Below, one piece after another: positions 50,644 through 59,989 of a DNA stretch of 64,000 nucleotides; position 1 is the stretch's first letter, and the number at the start of each line of letters is the position of its first letter. A program made the position numbers and the translations under genes. The DNA is from Flammeovirgaceae bacterium UBA2371 (GTDB lineage: Bacteria > Bacteroidota > Bacteroidia > Cytophagales > Cyclobacteriaceae). The DNA lies in assembly GCA_002345965.1 (NCBI GenBank), contig DDTF01000039.1:269-64268 (forward strand). Reading direction: 5' to 3'. A model generated the notes under the pieces. The model had not been told where the DNA came from and ran no database searches. It saw only the letters and a list, made by a program, of their open reading frames with translations.

Positions 50644-51189
50644 TTAGTTCTTCGCAGCAGCTGGTTTGGGAGTTACTCCCATCTTCTTCAGAACAGCATC
50701 CGATATGTCGAATTTCTCATCGCTGTAAAGTAGAATGTCTCCACCACCAATCAACTGAGGATTAAGGATAAAAGAATAGCCTTGCTCTTTGGCTACGTCC
50801 TCGATGGCTTTTCCTACTTTAGTAAAAACAGGACCCATCAATTGTTCCTGCTTATTTTGAATAGAGGTTTGCGCATCTTGCTGAAATTTCTGGATGTTTT
50901 CCTGTAGCTGGGTAAGTTCAGTTTCTTTATCCCTTCTGATGGCATCTACCATAGTAGCAGCGCCAGCCTGGTAGGCCTTCAACTTGGTTTCGTAATCTTT
51001 GTATTTTGCCTGAAGCTGATTTTGGAGTTGGTCGCCATGGGTTTTCAACTCTGCTTCAATTTGTTTGTATTCTGGCAATTGGCTAAAAATGTAATCCCAA
51101 TCAGCATATCCTATCTTTTGAGCGGGTGCTTGTGCTTGAGCCGCAAAACTCGCGCAACCTATAAGGAATAAAATCAAAAAGTTTCTCAT
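50644..51189 (-). CDS. OmpH/Skp family periplasmic chaperone
   Basis: 181 residues. Signal peptide (LILFLIGCASFAAQAQ) then the Skp pattern: KIGYADWDYIFSQLPEYKQIEAELKTHGDQLQNQLQAKYKDYETKLKAYQ, a long coiled coil, and GYSFILNP with an Ala-rich end. Skp holds unfolded outer-membrane proteins for BamA. It is the second of two tandem ompH genes, 21 bp after the first, and its transcript ends at the terminator at 50.6 kb. Confidence 0.92.
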   Translation of the reverse strand: MRNFLILFLIGCASFAAQAQAPAQKIGYADWDYIFSQLPEYKQIEAELKTHGDQLQNQLQAKYKDYETKLKAYQAGAATMVDAIRRDKETELTQLQENIQKFQQDAQTSIQNKQEQLMGPVFTKVGKAIEDVAKEQGYSFILNPQLIGGGDILLYSDEKFDISDAVLKKMGVTPKPAAAKN

Positions 51190-51210
51190 CGTATTTAATT
51201 TGTATTTAGT

Positions 51211-51741
51211 TTATTTGATCTGATCGTTTGGATCACCTAGTCCGAGTTCTTCCAGTACAAAGTCAGTATAGTCGTGTCGTGGATCGGTATAAATCATGAC
51301 CAACTCACCAGCCTTGTCAAATATGATCGTCAACCTGTTTGACTTGGCCACCTTTTCCACGGCTTCAAAAACCTTGTCTTGCAAAGGTTTAATCAATTCC
51401 TGTTTTTTCAAAAAAAACAACCCTCCAAATCCAAAAACCTTTCGCTGATATTCCTTCAATTCGGCCTCCTTCTTTTCAATTTCTGCCTTTCGCTCCTGCC
51501 TCATTTCTTCTGTCAACAGCACCTGTTCGGCTTCAAAAGCATTATAGAGCCCTGCTACACCTCTTTGCATTTCTTCAATCTCCTTTTGCCACGCTGCAGA
51601 CAGTCGGTCTATTTCATCCTGCGCCTTCCTGTAATCAGGCATTTTGCTCAAAATGAAATCGGTATCTACATATCCGAACTTCTGAGCATTTGCAAAATTC
51701 AGGCCGGAAAAGAAAAGGGCTAAAATCAGCAGATATCGCAT
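51211..51741 (-). CDS. OmpH/Skp family periplasmic chaperone
   Basis: 176 residues with a signal peptide (LLILALFFSGLNFANAQ) and KFGYVDTDFILSKMPDYRKAQDEIDRLSAAW, followed by a coiled coil rich in Glu, Lys and Gln, and RLTIIFDKAGELVMIY. Only about 3 bp separate it from bamA upstream. The two copies differ clearly in the coiled-coil part, so they probably form distinct or mixed trimers. Confidence 0.92.
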   Translation of the reverse strand: MRYLLILALFFSGLNFANAQKFGYVDTDFILSKMPDYRKAQDEIDRLSAAWQKEIEEMQRGVAGLYNAFEAEQVLLTEEMRQERKAEIEKKEAELKEYQRKVFGFGGLFFLKKQELIKPLQDKVFEAVEKVAKSNRLTIIFDKAGELVMIYTDPRHDYTDFVLEELGLGDPNDQIK

Positions 51742-51744
51742 TTT

Positions 51745-54453
51745 TTATCTGATTTGCTGGCCAATGGTGAAATGGAACTGGGCACCGCTTTTTTCAGTTG
51801 CTCCGGGCAAAGTATCGAAACCATAAGCCCAATTCACCCCAATGAGGCCAAAGGCTGGCATAAATATTTTAGCTCCAAAACCCGCTGACTTGTAGATCTT
51901 AAACGGATTAAACTCCAAATAATTATCCCAGTTATTGCCACCCTCACCAAATAACAGCACGTAAATAGTAGCCGCCTGACTCAATGATATTGGATAGCGC
52001 AATTCTACTCCAAATTTATCGTACACGATACCGCCTTCAATTTTATTTCCACTTCCTCTAGCTGCATAATATGGCGGAGTTATTTTATTGTTTTCATAAC
52101 CTCGCAATCCAATGATATCCTGACCCAATACAAAAGAATTGAATCCACCTGCAAGACCATCACCACCTAACAAAAACCTTTCAAAAGGACTTGGTGTAAG
52201 TGATTTATTGTATTGCCCTATGAATCCAAAATGCGCCTTAGTTTCAAGTACTAAACTGCGCCCTTCAGGTTTAGAACTTCCCAATAGCTTAATATAAAAC
52301 TTAGAATCAAACATCCACTTGTGCATTTCAATCCACTGGAATTGTTTGTTTACATCCTGCAGGTAGCTTTCATCTCTTAGCTTCGACCATGGTGGAGTAA
52401 GTGACGCGCTTAATGAAATAGTGGAGCCTTGAGTAGGATACATCGGGCTATCAATACTATTCCTTGACAGAACGGTCTCCAATTTCAAACTGTAGGTTTT
52501 TCCCTGTTCAGGAAGTACCTGCGACTGAAAGTAATTACCCTTGTAATCGTATTGCAAAAACGAAAGTGAATTGGTTAATGAGAAATAGTTGTCCGGCCAT
52601 TCCAATCTTCGGCCAAGACCCAATGTAATTCCACTTTGTCTTAGAGAAACCTTATCGCTAATCTCATACGAAACGGAAGTCGGAAGCCTTGAGATAGAGT
52701 GATTCAAAGAAAAGCTAAATGAGTTAGGCTTTTTGCCACCCAACCAGGGTTCGGTGAAAGAGAAACTATAGCTTTGATAAGAAGCGCCATTGGCCTGTGC
52801 ACTCAATGACAATCTTTGACCGTCACCGGTAGGCAATGGTCTCCATTTCTTAAAGTTGGGAATGTTCCGGATAGAGAAATTATTGAATGTAAGCCCAACA
52901 GTTCCTACAAAACCGAAAGCTCCTCCCCAACCACCAGAAAGTTGAATCTGATCATTGGATTGCTCTTCAAGTTTCCACCCTATATCCACTGTACCATCAG
53001 CCGGGTTGGGCTGAATGTCTTGTTGAATTTTTTGAGGATTAAAGAATCCCATCTGAGACAACTGCTGTTGTGTTCGAATGATGTCTGATCTTCTGAACTT
53101 TTGTCCAGGGACAGTGCTGAGTTCCCTGCGAATAACGTGCTCACTGGTTCTTTCATTACCGGTGATCCAAACGTCTTTGATGGTAGCCTGATCTCCCTCA
53201 AAAATTCTCATTTCAATATCAATTGAATCTCCAACCACAGCCACTTCTACTGGGGTAACACGGAAGAACAAATAACCATCATCCATATAAAGTCCGCTAA
53301 TATCTGGCCCTTTTGGATTGAAATTGGTCTTTTTGTCGATCAACTCCTTGTTATACACATCGCCCTTCTTAATGTCAAGAATCCTGTCAAGGACAGCAGA
53401 ACTATAAATGTAATTGCCTGTCCAGTTGATGTTCCTGAAGTAATATTTTCTGCCTTCAGTCACTTTGATTATTACATCAATGCTGTTTTTGGAGTGTCTG
53501 ATTACAGTATCGCTTACTATTTCCGCATCGCGGTAACCCAATGAGTTGTAATATTCAACGAGCTTCTTTTTATCTTCTTCAAATTCAGCTGCTATAAACT
53601 TAGAAGTTGCGAAAATATTAAGCTTTACGTTGTCATTGAGAAATTCCTTGGCTTGCTTCCAGCTTACTTCCCGGGATGAATCTCTGTATTCTTTAATGCG
53701 GCTGGGTTTGAAACCAATGATACTGCTGATCAGCGTGCGGTGGAGCGTGATGCGGGCGTGCTCTTTGGTTTTTTTAAGTTTCTTTTTGAGTTTAGTGTCC
53801 GTTACCTCTTTGTTACCATCAATAATCACATCATGGATACGAACTTTTGCATTCAGGTCCACATCGATTCTTATCTTAACACCTCCTCTATTAAGAGTGT
53901 CCGATTCCTGAATCACTTTGACCTCTGTATTTAGAAATCCTTTTTTAGAGAAAAACTTTTTCACGGACAGTTCCGTGTTGCGAATCATCGCATCATTCAC
54001 AATCTTTCCTCTTATCAATGTAAGTTCTTCTTTTAGAGAAGACTGACGCGATCCGCTGATGCCAGTAAAGTAAAAATCAACTAACCTTGGGCGCTCTGTC
54101 AGCACTATGGTTAGAAAAACATTTTCCCCCTCAATTTTATCTACCTTGATGGATGCGTCACCAACAAGTCCATGTTTCCACAATTTTCTGATTGCGCCTG
54201 CTATTTTCTCACCAGGTATCTTCACCTTATCTCCAACCTTAAGTCCGGTTAGAGAAATCATTGCATTCTTATCTAGAATATTAAGACCTGTAACTTCAAT
54301 TCCACCAATGGTGTATTCTACTGGGTTAGCATAGTTGAGGGAGTTTTCTGACAGCGTGGCGCTTTCTTGCGTACGACTTTTTCTAAACTGAGCATGAGCG
54401 GTTTGCACAGCAATAGCAAAACACAGAAAAATAAGGGGTAAAGCTTTTCTCAT
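51745..54453 (-). CDS. bamA: Outer membrane protein assembly factor BamA
   Basis: 902 residues. Signal peptide (LPLIFLCFAIAVQTAHAQ), POTRA domains to about residue 480 (for example VEYTIGGIEVTGLNILDKNAMISLTGLKVGDKV and IKDVWITGNERTSEHVIRRELSTVPGQKFR), then a 16-strand barrel with the conserved loop segment VLGQDIIGLRGYEN. It inserts beta-barrel proteins into the outer membrane. It is somewhat longer than the Escherichia coli protein (about 810), with extra linker sequence between POTRA repeats. It lies between uppS and ompH in one operon. Confidence 0.95.
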   Translation of the reverse strand: MRKALPLIFLCFAIAVQTAHAQFRKSRTQESATLSENSLNYANPVEYTIGGIEVTGLNILDKNAMISLTGLKVGDKVKIPGEKIAGAIRKLWKHGLVGDASIKVDKIEGENVFLTIVLTERPRLVDFYFTGISGSRQSSLKEELTLIRGKIVNDAMIRNTELSVKKFFSKKGFLNTEVKVIQESDTLNRGGVKIRIDVDLNAKVRIHDVIIDGNKEVTDTKLKKKLKKTKEHARITLHRTLISSIIGFKPSRIKEYRDSSREVSWKQAKEFLNDNVKLNIFATSKFIAAEFEEDKKKLVEYYNSLGYRDAEIVSDTVIRHSKNSIDVIIKVTEGRKYYFRNINWTGNYIYSSAVLDRILDIKKGDVYNKELIDKKTNFNPKGPDISGLYMDDGYLFFRVTPVEVAVVGDSIDIEMRIFEGDQATIKDVWITGNERTSEHVIRRELSTVPGQKFRRSDIIRTQQQLSQMGFFNPQKIQQDIQPNPADGTVDIGWKLEEQSNDQIQLSGGWGGAFGFVGTVGLTFNNFSIRNIPNFKKWRPLPTGDGQRLSLSAQANGASYQSYSFSFTEPWLGGKKPNSFSFSLNHSISRLPTSVSYEISDKVSLRQSGITLGLGRRLEWPDNYFSLTNSLSFLQYDYKGNYFQSQVLPEQGKTYSLKLETVLSRNSIDSPMYPTQGSTISLSASLTPPWSKLRDESYLQDVNKQFQWIEMHKWMFDSKFYIKLLGSSKPEGRSLVLETKAHFGFIGQYNKSLTPSPFERFLLGGDGLAGGFNSFVLGQDIIGLRGYENNKITPPYYAARGSGNKIEGGIVYDKFGVELRYPISLSQAATIYVLLFGEGGNNWDNYLEFNPFKIYKSAGFGAKIFMPAFGLIGVNWAYGFDTLPGATEKSGAQFHFTIGQQIR

Positions 54454-54457
54454 CAGG

Positions 54458-55201
54458 TTACACAGTTCGTTCCATTACCTTTCCAAATCTTCTGTCTCTT
54501 GTTTGATAAACGCAAATCGCTTCGTACAAGTCCTCTCTTCGAAAGTCAGGCCACAATGTCTTGGTGATAAACAGTTCGGTATAGGCAATCTGCCAAAGTA
54601 AAAAATTACTGATTCTCATTTCGCCACTTGTTCTAATTAATAGTTCCGGATCTGGAATACCTTTGGTTTTCAAATATCCTGAGAACAGCTCTTCATTTAT
54701 TTTATCTTCAGACAATTGCCCTTTTTTCACATCTTTTGCTATCGCTTTTACGGCCTCCACAATCTCCCATCTTCCACTGTAACTCAATGCCAGAATAAGC
54801 GTAAGTCCTCGATTGTCCTTGGTTGCATCAATGGCTTCACTCAAGTTATCCTGGCAAGCCTTTGGCAAATGACCAATATCTCCAATCGTTTGAAGTTTTA
54901 CCTGGTTTTCATGTAGCGAGTTAATCTCTTTTTTTAAAGTATTCACTAACAATTCCATTAAACCATCTACTTCCTCTTTCGGTCTCCCCCAATTTTCTGT
55001 ACTAAATGCATATAGCGTAAGGTATTTTATACCCAATTCACCGCATCCCTCAGTAACGTCCTTCACCGCCTGAATAGCATTTCTGTGCCCGAAAATCCGG
55101 GCCGCACCTTTCCCCTTTGCCCATCTTCCATTGCCATCCATGATAACGGCAATATGACGAGGCAAATTATTCGGGTCTATACTATCTTTAAAAGAGGCCA
55201 C
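54458..55201 (-). CDS. uppS: Isoprenyl transferase (undecaprenyl diphosphate synthase)
   Basis: 247 residues with a GTG start. HIAVIMDGNGRWAKGKG has the catalytic Asp in the cis-prenyltransferase P-loop, then GHRNAIQAVKDV, LTLYAFSTENWGRP and, near the C-terminus, LLIRTSGEMRISNFLLWQIAYTELFI. It makes the C55 lipid carrier for peptidoglycan and O-antigen. A promoter at 55209-55240 would start transcription almost at the GTG. It heads the uppS-bamA-ompH-ompH operon. Confidence 0.95.
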   Translation of the reverse strand: MASFKDSIDPNNLPRHIAVIMDGNGRWAKGKGAARIFGHRNAIQAVKDVTEGCGELGIKYLTLYAFSTENWGRPKEEVDGLMELLVNTLKKEINSLHENQVKLQTIGDIGHLPKACQDNLSEAIDATKDNRGLTLILALSYSGRWEIVEAVKAIAKDVKKGQLSEDKINEELFSGYLKTKGIPDPELLIRTSGEMRISNFLLWQIAYTELFITKTLWPDFRREDLYEAICVYQTRDRRFGKVMERTV

Positions 55202-55208
55202 AAGGGTG

Positions 55209-55240
55209 CAAAAATAGCCTATTTTTCAAACTTTTCACAA
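55209..55240 (-). promoter_or_regulatory. Promoter of the uppS-bamA-ompH operon
   Basis: On the complement: TTG (55240-55238), 21 bp spacer, TATTTTTG (55216-55209), then 7 bp to the GTG start. A consensus promoter that implies a leaderless or nearly leaderless uppS mRNA. Confidence 0.6.
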
Positions 55241-55297
55241 GGCCTCTCTCAACACCAAAAAGTGCCCTTCAGGCTTTCCAATTAAGATTCTATTTTA

Positions 55298-56002
55298 TCA
55301 GTAAGGGTTCTTCGCGCAGGGTATATCGTAAAAAGTGCGGGTGATAGAAAAGCCTGTAAAAAAGTAGTTGTCATTATCATACTTGTTACCGTATTGATAA
55401 TTCTTAAATGATGGGTCCTCTGAAGAGATATTGTCTAGATAATCAAAAAATGTTTTTCTGATTCCGATTTCAAAAGCCAAATACCATTTTGGATTAAGCA
55501 CATACTTCATACCCCCTCCAAATGGAATGCTCATCTGCACATTGCTGTACTCAGCAGGTTTGGTTTGAACCCCTGATATGCCAAACATCCCTAAACCAGC
55601 AAACAGAAATGGTGTGAATCTTAATCTTCTTTTGTCATCCCTCCAATCCAAAAAATGATATTCAAAAGTGGCTGAACCCTCCAGCAAAAATATGTTAAAT
55701 GAGGCATCACGTTGTTTAGCAAAAGCATCCAGAGGCTTTGCCTTGTCAGAAGCTGCCAGCTTCCCACCTGTGAGTGCCGTCTTGAAACTTATGACATTAC
55801 TTATGTTGGCCCTGTAAAAGGCGGTAGCAGCCGGGCGCGAGTTGACAAAATTGTATGTCCGCGACAAATCACCTGTATACGTAAATGTGCCTATGCCGAA
55901 TCCCAGCTCAGATCGCTGTGAAATTTGAGCAAATGTATGGGTAGAAAAAAAACTCAATCCTAAACTCAGGATTGCACCCAATATGTTTGCCCGACTCAGC
56001 AT
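55298..56002 (-). CDS. DUF6089 family outer-membrane barrel protein
   Basis: 234 residues with a signal peptide (GAILSLGLSFFSTHTFAQ) and alternating beta strands: RSELGFGIGTFTYTGDLSRTYN, RLRFTPFLFAGLGMFGISG and MSIPFGGGMKYVLNPKWYLAFEIGIRKTFFDYLDNIS. This matches DUF6089, an eight-strand barrel found beside nadK and uppS in Bacteroidota. The role is unknown. It starts 3 bp after the larger paralogue. Confidence 0.85.
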   Translation of the reverse strand: MLSRANILGAILSLGLSFFSTHTFAQISQRSELGFGIGTFTYTGDLSRTYNFVNSRPAATAFYRANISNVISFKTALTGGKLAASDKAKPLDAFAKQRDASFNIFLLEGSATFEYHFLDWRDDKRRLRFTPFLFAGLGMFGISGVQTKPAEYSNVQMSIPFGGGMKYVLNPKWYLAFEIGIRKTFFDYLDNISSEDPSFKNYQYGNKYDNDNYFFTGFSITRTFYDIPCAKNPY

Positions 56003-56005
56003 TGA

Positions 56006-57073
56006 CTAGCGGAATTTTGCCTTGTGGAAAGTGGCTCCAAGGATGATGGAAAGCCTGATACTGGTAACCATGTATATGTCTCTATCTGACTTACTTCCGC
56101 GCATGTTGTCCCTAAACTCACTTCCATATCCAGCTTGTACCGTATAGGTTTGTCCATTGATAGCGCTGACATAGGTTTGAGGATTACTTGGTGGACCAAG
56201 TTCATTGGTTCTGTATGACATTGCCCTTGCCAATTCATCATTTCCAAACACACCCAAATCAACATAGTTCTGGCTCACATCGTCAAGGTAATCGGTAAAC
56301 GTATATCGAAACGCAATGTCTGCCGATAAGTCCATTACCTCGTTAAGCCTAAAACGAGCTCCAACTCCAAATGGTATAGCTACTTGAAAAGAACTGTATG
56401 GTTTTATTCCAGCATTTACATCCGTATCTGAAAGCGTTGCATTTTGGCCTTCGGTACCTAACGGTCTAAGGTCCACCCATTGACCCGCCTGTGGCAATGG
56501 GTTTCCATTTAGGTCGGTGGCTGGTGCCTGTGCTTGTGGGTTGTGATGAAAAGCTGCTATGCCCAGAAAGGCGTATGGAGTCCAATTTACTCTGCTTATG
56601 TAGGTTGATTGATTTTCAAAAAGATCAAGTATCGCAACAACTGATAGTTCTTTAATGCGATTGCGGAAAGACAAATTGCGTTGGTATCTATATATGCCGT
56701 TATTCAGATCGCCCGAATCTGCCGATTCTGCATCTGAGCCTTTCAAAGTGGCATACATAAACTCACCTTTAAGACTATATCTTGGACCAAAACGATGAGT
56801 AAATGATAGCCCTAATCCAGGTCTTGTAAATGATATATCTGTGCTTACCCTCTGAGGGCGTGGTGCCAAATCTCCGTAGTAATTAACTGCATTCAAGGAG
56901 AGCCCGACTGCATTGTACCTCTTCTCTTTGCCAAATGAGGATTTTTTTCCCCTGTAACTTGAGATGCGTTTGTTGTTCTTCTTAATTGACTTTCTATTCA
57001 ACTGCGCACTTGCCTCGGGCATCACACCCAACAAGAGCGAGCAAGAAAGCACTACCAACCATAATTTTCTCAT
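56006..57073 (-). CDS. DUF6089-like outer-membrane barrel protein, larger paralogue
   Basis: 355 residues. Signal peptide (LVVLSCSLLLGVMPEASAQ), a basic linker (LNRKSIKKNNKRISSYRGKKSSFGKEKR), then barrel strands including YNAVGLSLNAVNYYGDLAPR, LGLSFTHRFGPRYSLKGEFMYATL and VAIPFGVGARFRLNEVMDLSADIAFRYTFTDYLDDVS. It shares with its neighbour the pattern of an Asp-containing YLD(D/N) turn near the end of the barrel, which indicates tandem duplication. A -7 box lies at 57096-57103. Confidence 0.85.
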   Translation of the reverse strand: MRKLWLVVLSCSLLLGVMPEASAQLNRKSIKKNNKRISSYRGKKSSFGKEKRYNAVGLSLNAVNYYGDLAPRPQRVSTDISFTRPGLGLSFTHRFGPRYSLKGEFMYATLKGSDAESADSGDLNNGIYRYQRNLSFRNRIKELSVVAILDLFENQSTYISRVNWTPYAFLGIAAFHHNPQAQAPATDLNGNPLPQAGQWVDLRPLGTEGQNATLSDTDVNAGIKPYSSFQVAIPFGVGARFRLNEVMDLSADIAFRYTFTDYLDDVSQNYVDLGVFGNDELARAMSYRTNELGPPSNPQTYVSAINGQTYTVQAGYGSEFRDNMRGSKSDRDIYMVTSIRLSIILGATFHKAKFR

Positions 57074-57095
57074 ACCAAAGAGAATTTGCCAATTA

Positions 57096-57103
57096 CAAAT
57101 CTA
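57096..57103 (-). promoter_or_regulatory. -7 box of the DUF6089 pair
   Basis: TAGATTTG on the complement, 22 bp before ATG 57073, in the 35-bp gap after nadK. It allows the barrel genes to be expressed apart from nadK. No -33 TTG at proper distance. Confidence 0.4.
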
Positions 57104-57108
57104 TCAAA

Positions 57109-57984
57109 TTAATTTCTTATATCTAATCCCCAATTGAGCTTCTGACGCAGGGTTTTGAAGTAATGCTGACCGGGCATTTGGATCAAATGCACCTTAAACT
57201 TGCTTTTTTTGATTTTCAGATTCACTGATCCATCAATAGCCTCCACCCGTGAATCAAGTGAAATCAAAAATTTCTTGCTCCTTCCCTCAATGTGAAAGGT
57301 AATTTTAGAATTGTCTGAAACAACAATGGGACGGGCAGTAAGATTATGTGGACTCACTGGCGTAATTACAAAACTTTCGGAACGAGGATATAGTAGTGGT
57401 CCTCCACAGCTCAAAGAATATCCGGTTGACCCCGTTGGTGTAGAAACGATAATGCCGTCTGCCCAGTAGGAGTTTAGCAATTCATTGTCTACAAAAACAT
57501 GAATATTGATCATAGAGGAGGTGTCCTTCTTGATGATTGTAAAATCATTGAGTGCGAAGTTGAGTCCATCAAAAAGTAGCTTGTCGGATTCCAGGGAAAG
57601 TACTGTACGGGATTCGGTTTGAAAAGTCCCATTGAATAAATGTTCTATTGCCTTTTCAGTCTCATCCCTGCTGATAGTAGCTAAAAATCCCATCCGACCA
57701 GTATTGATACCCATTATAGGAGTTTCATTCTTTCCTATGTAAGTGATAGAATCAAGCAATGTACCATCACCTCCTAATGAGATAAAGGCATCCAACCCTT
57801 TCAGGTTTTCACCTAGATCAAATGACTTGATCTTAAACTGAGAAAAGCGTGGTGATTTTAGGTGCTTCAAAAATTTTGATGAAACACGAAGGTCTGCCTT
57901 TCTTTCAGCCAAAAGCGCAAAGAAATTTTCAACGAATTTTATCTGCTGCCCTTTGACTTCCTTTCCGTGAATTCCAATTCGCAT
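57109..57984 (-). CDS. nadK: NAD kinase
   Basis: 291 residues from ATG 57984. FISLGGDGTLLDSI is the diphosphate-binding GGDGT motif, GINTGRMGFLA and TPTGSTGYSLSCGGPLLYP bind NAD, and SPHNLTARPIVVSD completes the C-terminal beta-sandwich. It phosphorylates NAD to NADP. It lies between a CBS-domain protein and the DUF6089 barrels in a conserved Bacteroidota gene order. Confidence 0.96.
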   Translation of the reverse strand: MRIGIHGKEVKGQQIKFVENFFALLAERKADLRVSSKFLKHLKSPRFSQFKIKSFDLGENLKGLDAFISLGGDGTLLDSITYIGKNETPIMGINTGRMGFLATISRDETEKAIEHLFNGTFQTESRTVLSLESDKLLFDGLNFALNDFTIIKKDTSSMINIHVFVDNELLNSYWADGIIVSTPTGSTGYSLSCGGPLLYPRSESFVITPVSPHNLTARPIVVSDNSKITFHIEGRSKKFLISLDSRVEAIDGSVNLKIKKSKFKVHLIQMPGQHYFKTLRQKLNWGLDIRN

Positions 57985-58021
57985 AGGGTGAGGGGTCAAA
58001 TAAAAAGTTCTTCTTTTTATT

Positions 58022-58687
58022 TTAGATGTTGAGGTAACGCATCAACATGTCGATCCTGTCTTTGTCCTCGAAGTCTTTCTTGTCCTCCTGATAGCGGCCA
58101 ATTATTTTGTATTCGAAACGTTCTAACGTAGCAACGATGCGTGTCAGGTCCAGCTGATTGATTTTTAATGTCAATTTAATCTTTCGGTTGTCCAATGGAT
58201 CTTCCACTACAATACTGCTTAGGATTTTTGCATTGTTTTCCTCAATCAACCGGCTTATTTCAGCTAATGAGTAGTCAATCAAGTCTAATGAAATAATAAG
58301 TATACCTCCGGGAATTTGAACTGCTGCAGTTTGCGCAAAGGAGGTCATGATATCTTGCACAGTAATCACGCCTTCGTACTCTCCTGCTTCATTTATCACT
58401 GCTACCACTTGTATTTGATGATCGCCTGCGACTTTCAGAACATCATAAACATGAGATGCTTTGCCCACAAAACACGTTTTCCCTATTAGATCAAAATCGG
58501 TTAATTTTTTTTCAATGTCATTGGCTTCAAGAATAATTTCCTCAGAAATAAACCCGAGCAATCGGTTGTTTTCAATGACGGGTAAATGGTTACAGCGAAA
58601 TTCTTCCATCCAAACAATTGCTTTGTGGGCATCGTCCGATGACTTGAGTGGAGGGATCATTAAGTTAATTATTTCAGCTGCTACCAT
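58022..58687 (-). CDS. CBS-domain protein with ACT-like C-terminus
   Basis: 221 residues. Two CBS motifs cover about 1-120 (MIPPLKSSDDAHKAIVWMEEFRCNHLPVIENNRLLGFIS and YDVLKVAGDHQIQVVAVINEAGEYEGVIT), followed by an ACT-like segment (ILIISLDLIDYSLAEISRLIEENNAKILSSIVV). CBS pairs bind adenine nucleotides; the ACT part may sense another small molecule. It has no catalytic domain, and its position beside nadK makes it a candidate regulator of NAD(P) or envelope synthesis; that is inference. Confidence 0.9.
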   Translation of the reverse strand: MVAAEIINLMIPPLKSSDDAHKAIVWMEEFRCNHLPVIENNRLLGFISEEIILEANDIEKKLTDFDLIGKTCFVGKASHVYDVLKVAGDHQIQVVAVINEAGEYEGVITVQDIMTSFAQTAAVQIPGGILIISLDLIDYSLAEISRLIEENNAKILSSIVVEDPLDNRKIKLTLKINQLDLTRIVATLERFEYKIIGRYQEDKKDFEDKDRIDMLMRYLNI

Positions 58688-58688
58688 G

Positions 58689-59441
58689 CTAGTCTGTTAA
58701 AAAGTCTTGAACAATTTCATTAAACTTTTTCGGGTGTTCCATCATAGGAGCATGACAGCATTTGTCTATGAACCTAAGTTCTGAATTGGGTATTAATTTA
58801 TTGAATTCATGTGCTACCATCGGGGGAGTAATCGTATCGTTTAATCCCCAAACTAACAAAGTGGGAACCGTTAAGTTTGGTAAATCTGCAGCCAAATTAT
58901 TGCGCTGGGCTGATTTAGCTATTGCCACAATACGCATGCATTTGGGTATGCTCTTGGTCGTTTCAAACACTTCGTCCACTAATTCCTTGGAAGCAACGTT
59001 TGGATCGTAAAAAGTATAGGCTACCCTTTCCCTGATATAATCATAGCTGCCCCTTCGTGGATAAGATCCTCCCATGGTATTTTCAAACAGACCAGAGCTG
59101 CCTGTAAGCACAAGTTTATCCACTTTATCTTTATTGTGCAGTGTATAGAGTATCCCAACATGCCCGCCAAGTGAATTCCCCATCAAAATCATGTTATCGA
59201 GTTTCATCACCTCCACAAATTCCTCAACAAATTTCCTCAGTCCTTCCAAACCTGCCTCTTTGATAGGCATTTCGTAAATGGGCAGCATGGGGATAATCAC
59301 CCTGAAGTGTGGAGAAAACCTTTTAATGACCTCTTCCCAATTGCTCAAAGCGCCAAATAGGCCATGCAGGAGCACTAGTGCCCTCCCCTGACCCTCATCA
59401 ACGTATTTGAATCCACTCTTTTCTTTTACCACCAACGCCAT
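58689..59441 (-). CDS. Alpha/beta hydrolase
   Basis: 250 residues. LVLLHGLFGALSNWEEVI gives the oxyanion HG motif, MGNSLGGHVGILY has the nucleophile Ser in GNSLGG, VWGLNDTITPP supplies the acid and CCHAPMMEHP the catalytic His. The triad looks complete. The substrate (ester, thioester or C-C bond) is unknown. It sits 1 bp after the CBS gene upstream end and is probably co-transcribed with cvpA. Confidence 0.92.
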   Translation of the reverse strand: MALVVKEKSGFKYVDEGQGRALVLLHGLFGALSNWEEVIKRFSPHFRVIIPMLPIYEMPIKEAGLEGLRKFVEEFVEVMKLDNMILMGNSLGGHVGILYTLHNKDKVDKLVLTGSSGLFENTMGGSYPRRGSYDYIRERVAYTFYDPNVASKELVDEVFETTKSIPKCMRIVAIAKSAQRNNLAADLPNLTVPTLLVWGLNDTITPPMVAHEFNKLIPNSELRFIDKCCHAPMMEHPKKFNEIVQDFLTD

Positions 59442-59482
59442 TATCTCCTAATTTTTTATAAGTAAACAAAAAAAACTGAACC

Positions 59483-59989
59483 TTAGAACTGCTTGAAAGT
59501 TTCTTTAAAAAAAGGAACAAAGTCTGAAACCCATCCTGCCAGCTCTGTAGCAAATAATGTGGCATATGGATACAAAAATGAATCACCAGTCCATTCTGGT
59601 CCAGGGCTTAATTTCAGAGAATCCAGAATCCAAAATACCACACTCATCATAAACAACCACTTAAAAACACCCAAAATGGCACCCATGGTTTCATCCACAG
59701 TTCCTAAAAAGGTTTTATCGATACTTGTTTTAATGAGTTTGCCCACAATATTGACAACCACCACAATAAGTATAAAGATAATCAGGAAAGATACGTAGGG
59801 TAAAACGGTAGTGTCTGCATTAAATTCCCGCTGCAACAACAGCATTCCTTCCCCCATTAACTTAAAGCCTCCGAATATTCCAAGTACAATCGCAACCAGC
59901 GAAATGAGGCCCATCAAAAAGCCATTTTTATAACCACGGTATGCTCCAAAAAGTAAGATAACCGCGATAACGATGTCAAGCTTGTTCAA
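59483..59989 (-). CDS. CvpA family membrane protein
   Basis: 168 residues from a TTG start (an in-frame stop lies a few codons upstream, so there is no alternative). Four membrane helices and the CvpA pattern LDIVIAVILLFGAYRGYKNGFLMGLISLVAIVLGIFGGF. CvpA proteins affect colicin export, envelope integrity and bile resistance in other bacteria. It overlaps the end of the YqeY gene by 4 bp (TTGA). Confidence 0.9.
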   Translation of the reverse strand: MNKLDIVIAVILLFGAYRGYKNGFLMGLISLVAIVLGIFGGFKLMGEGMLLLQREFNADTTVLPYVSFLIIFILIVVVVNIVGKLIKTSIDKTFLGTVDETMGAILGVFKWLFMMSVVFWILDSLKLSPGPEWTGDSFLYPYATLFATELAGWVSDFVPFFKETFKQF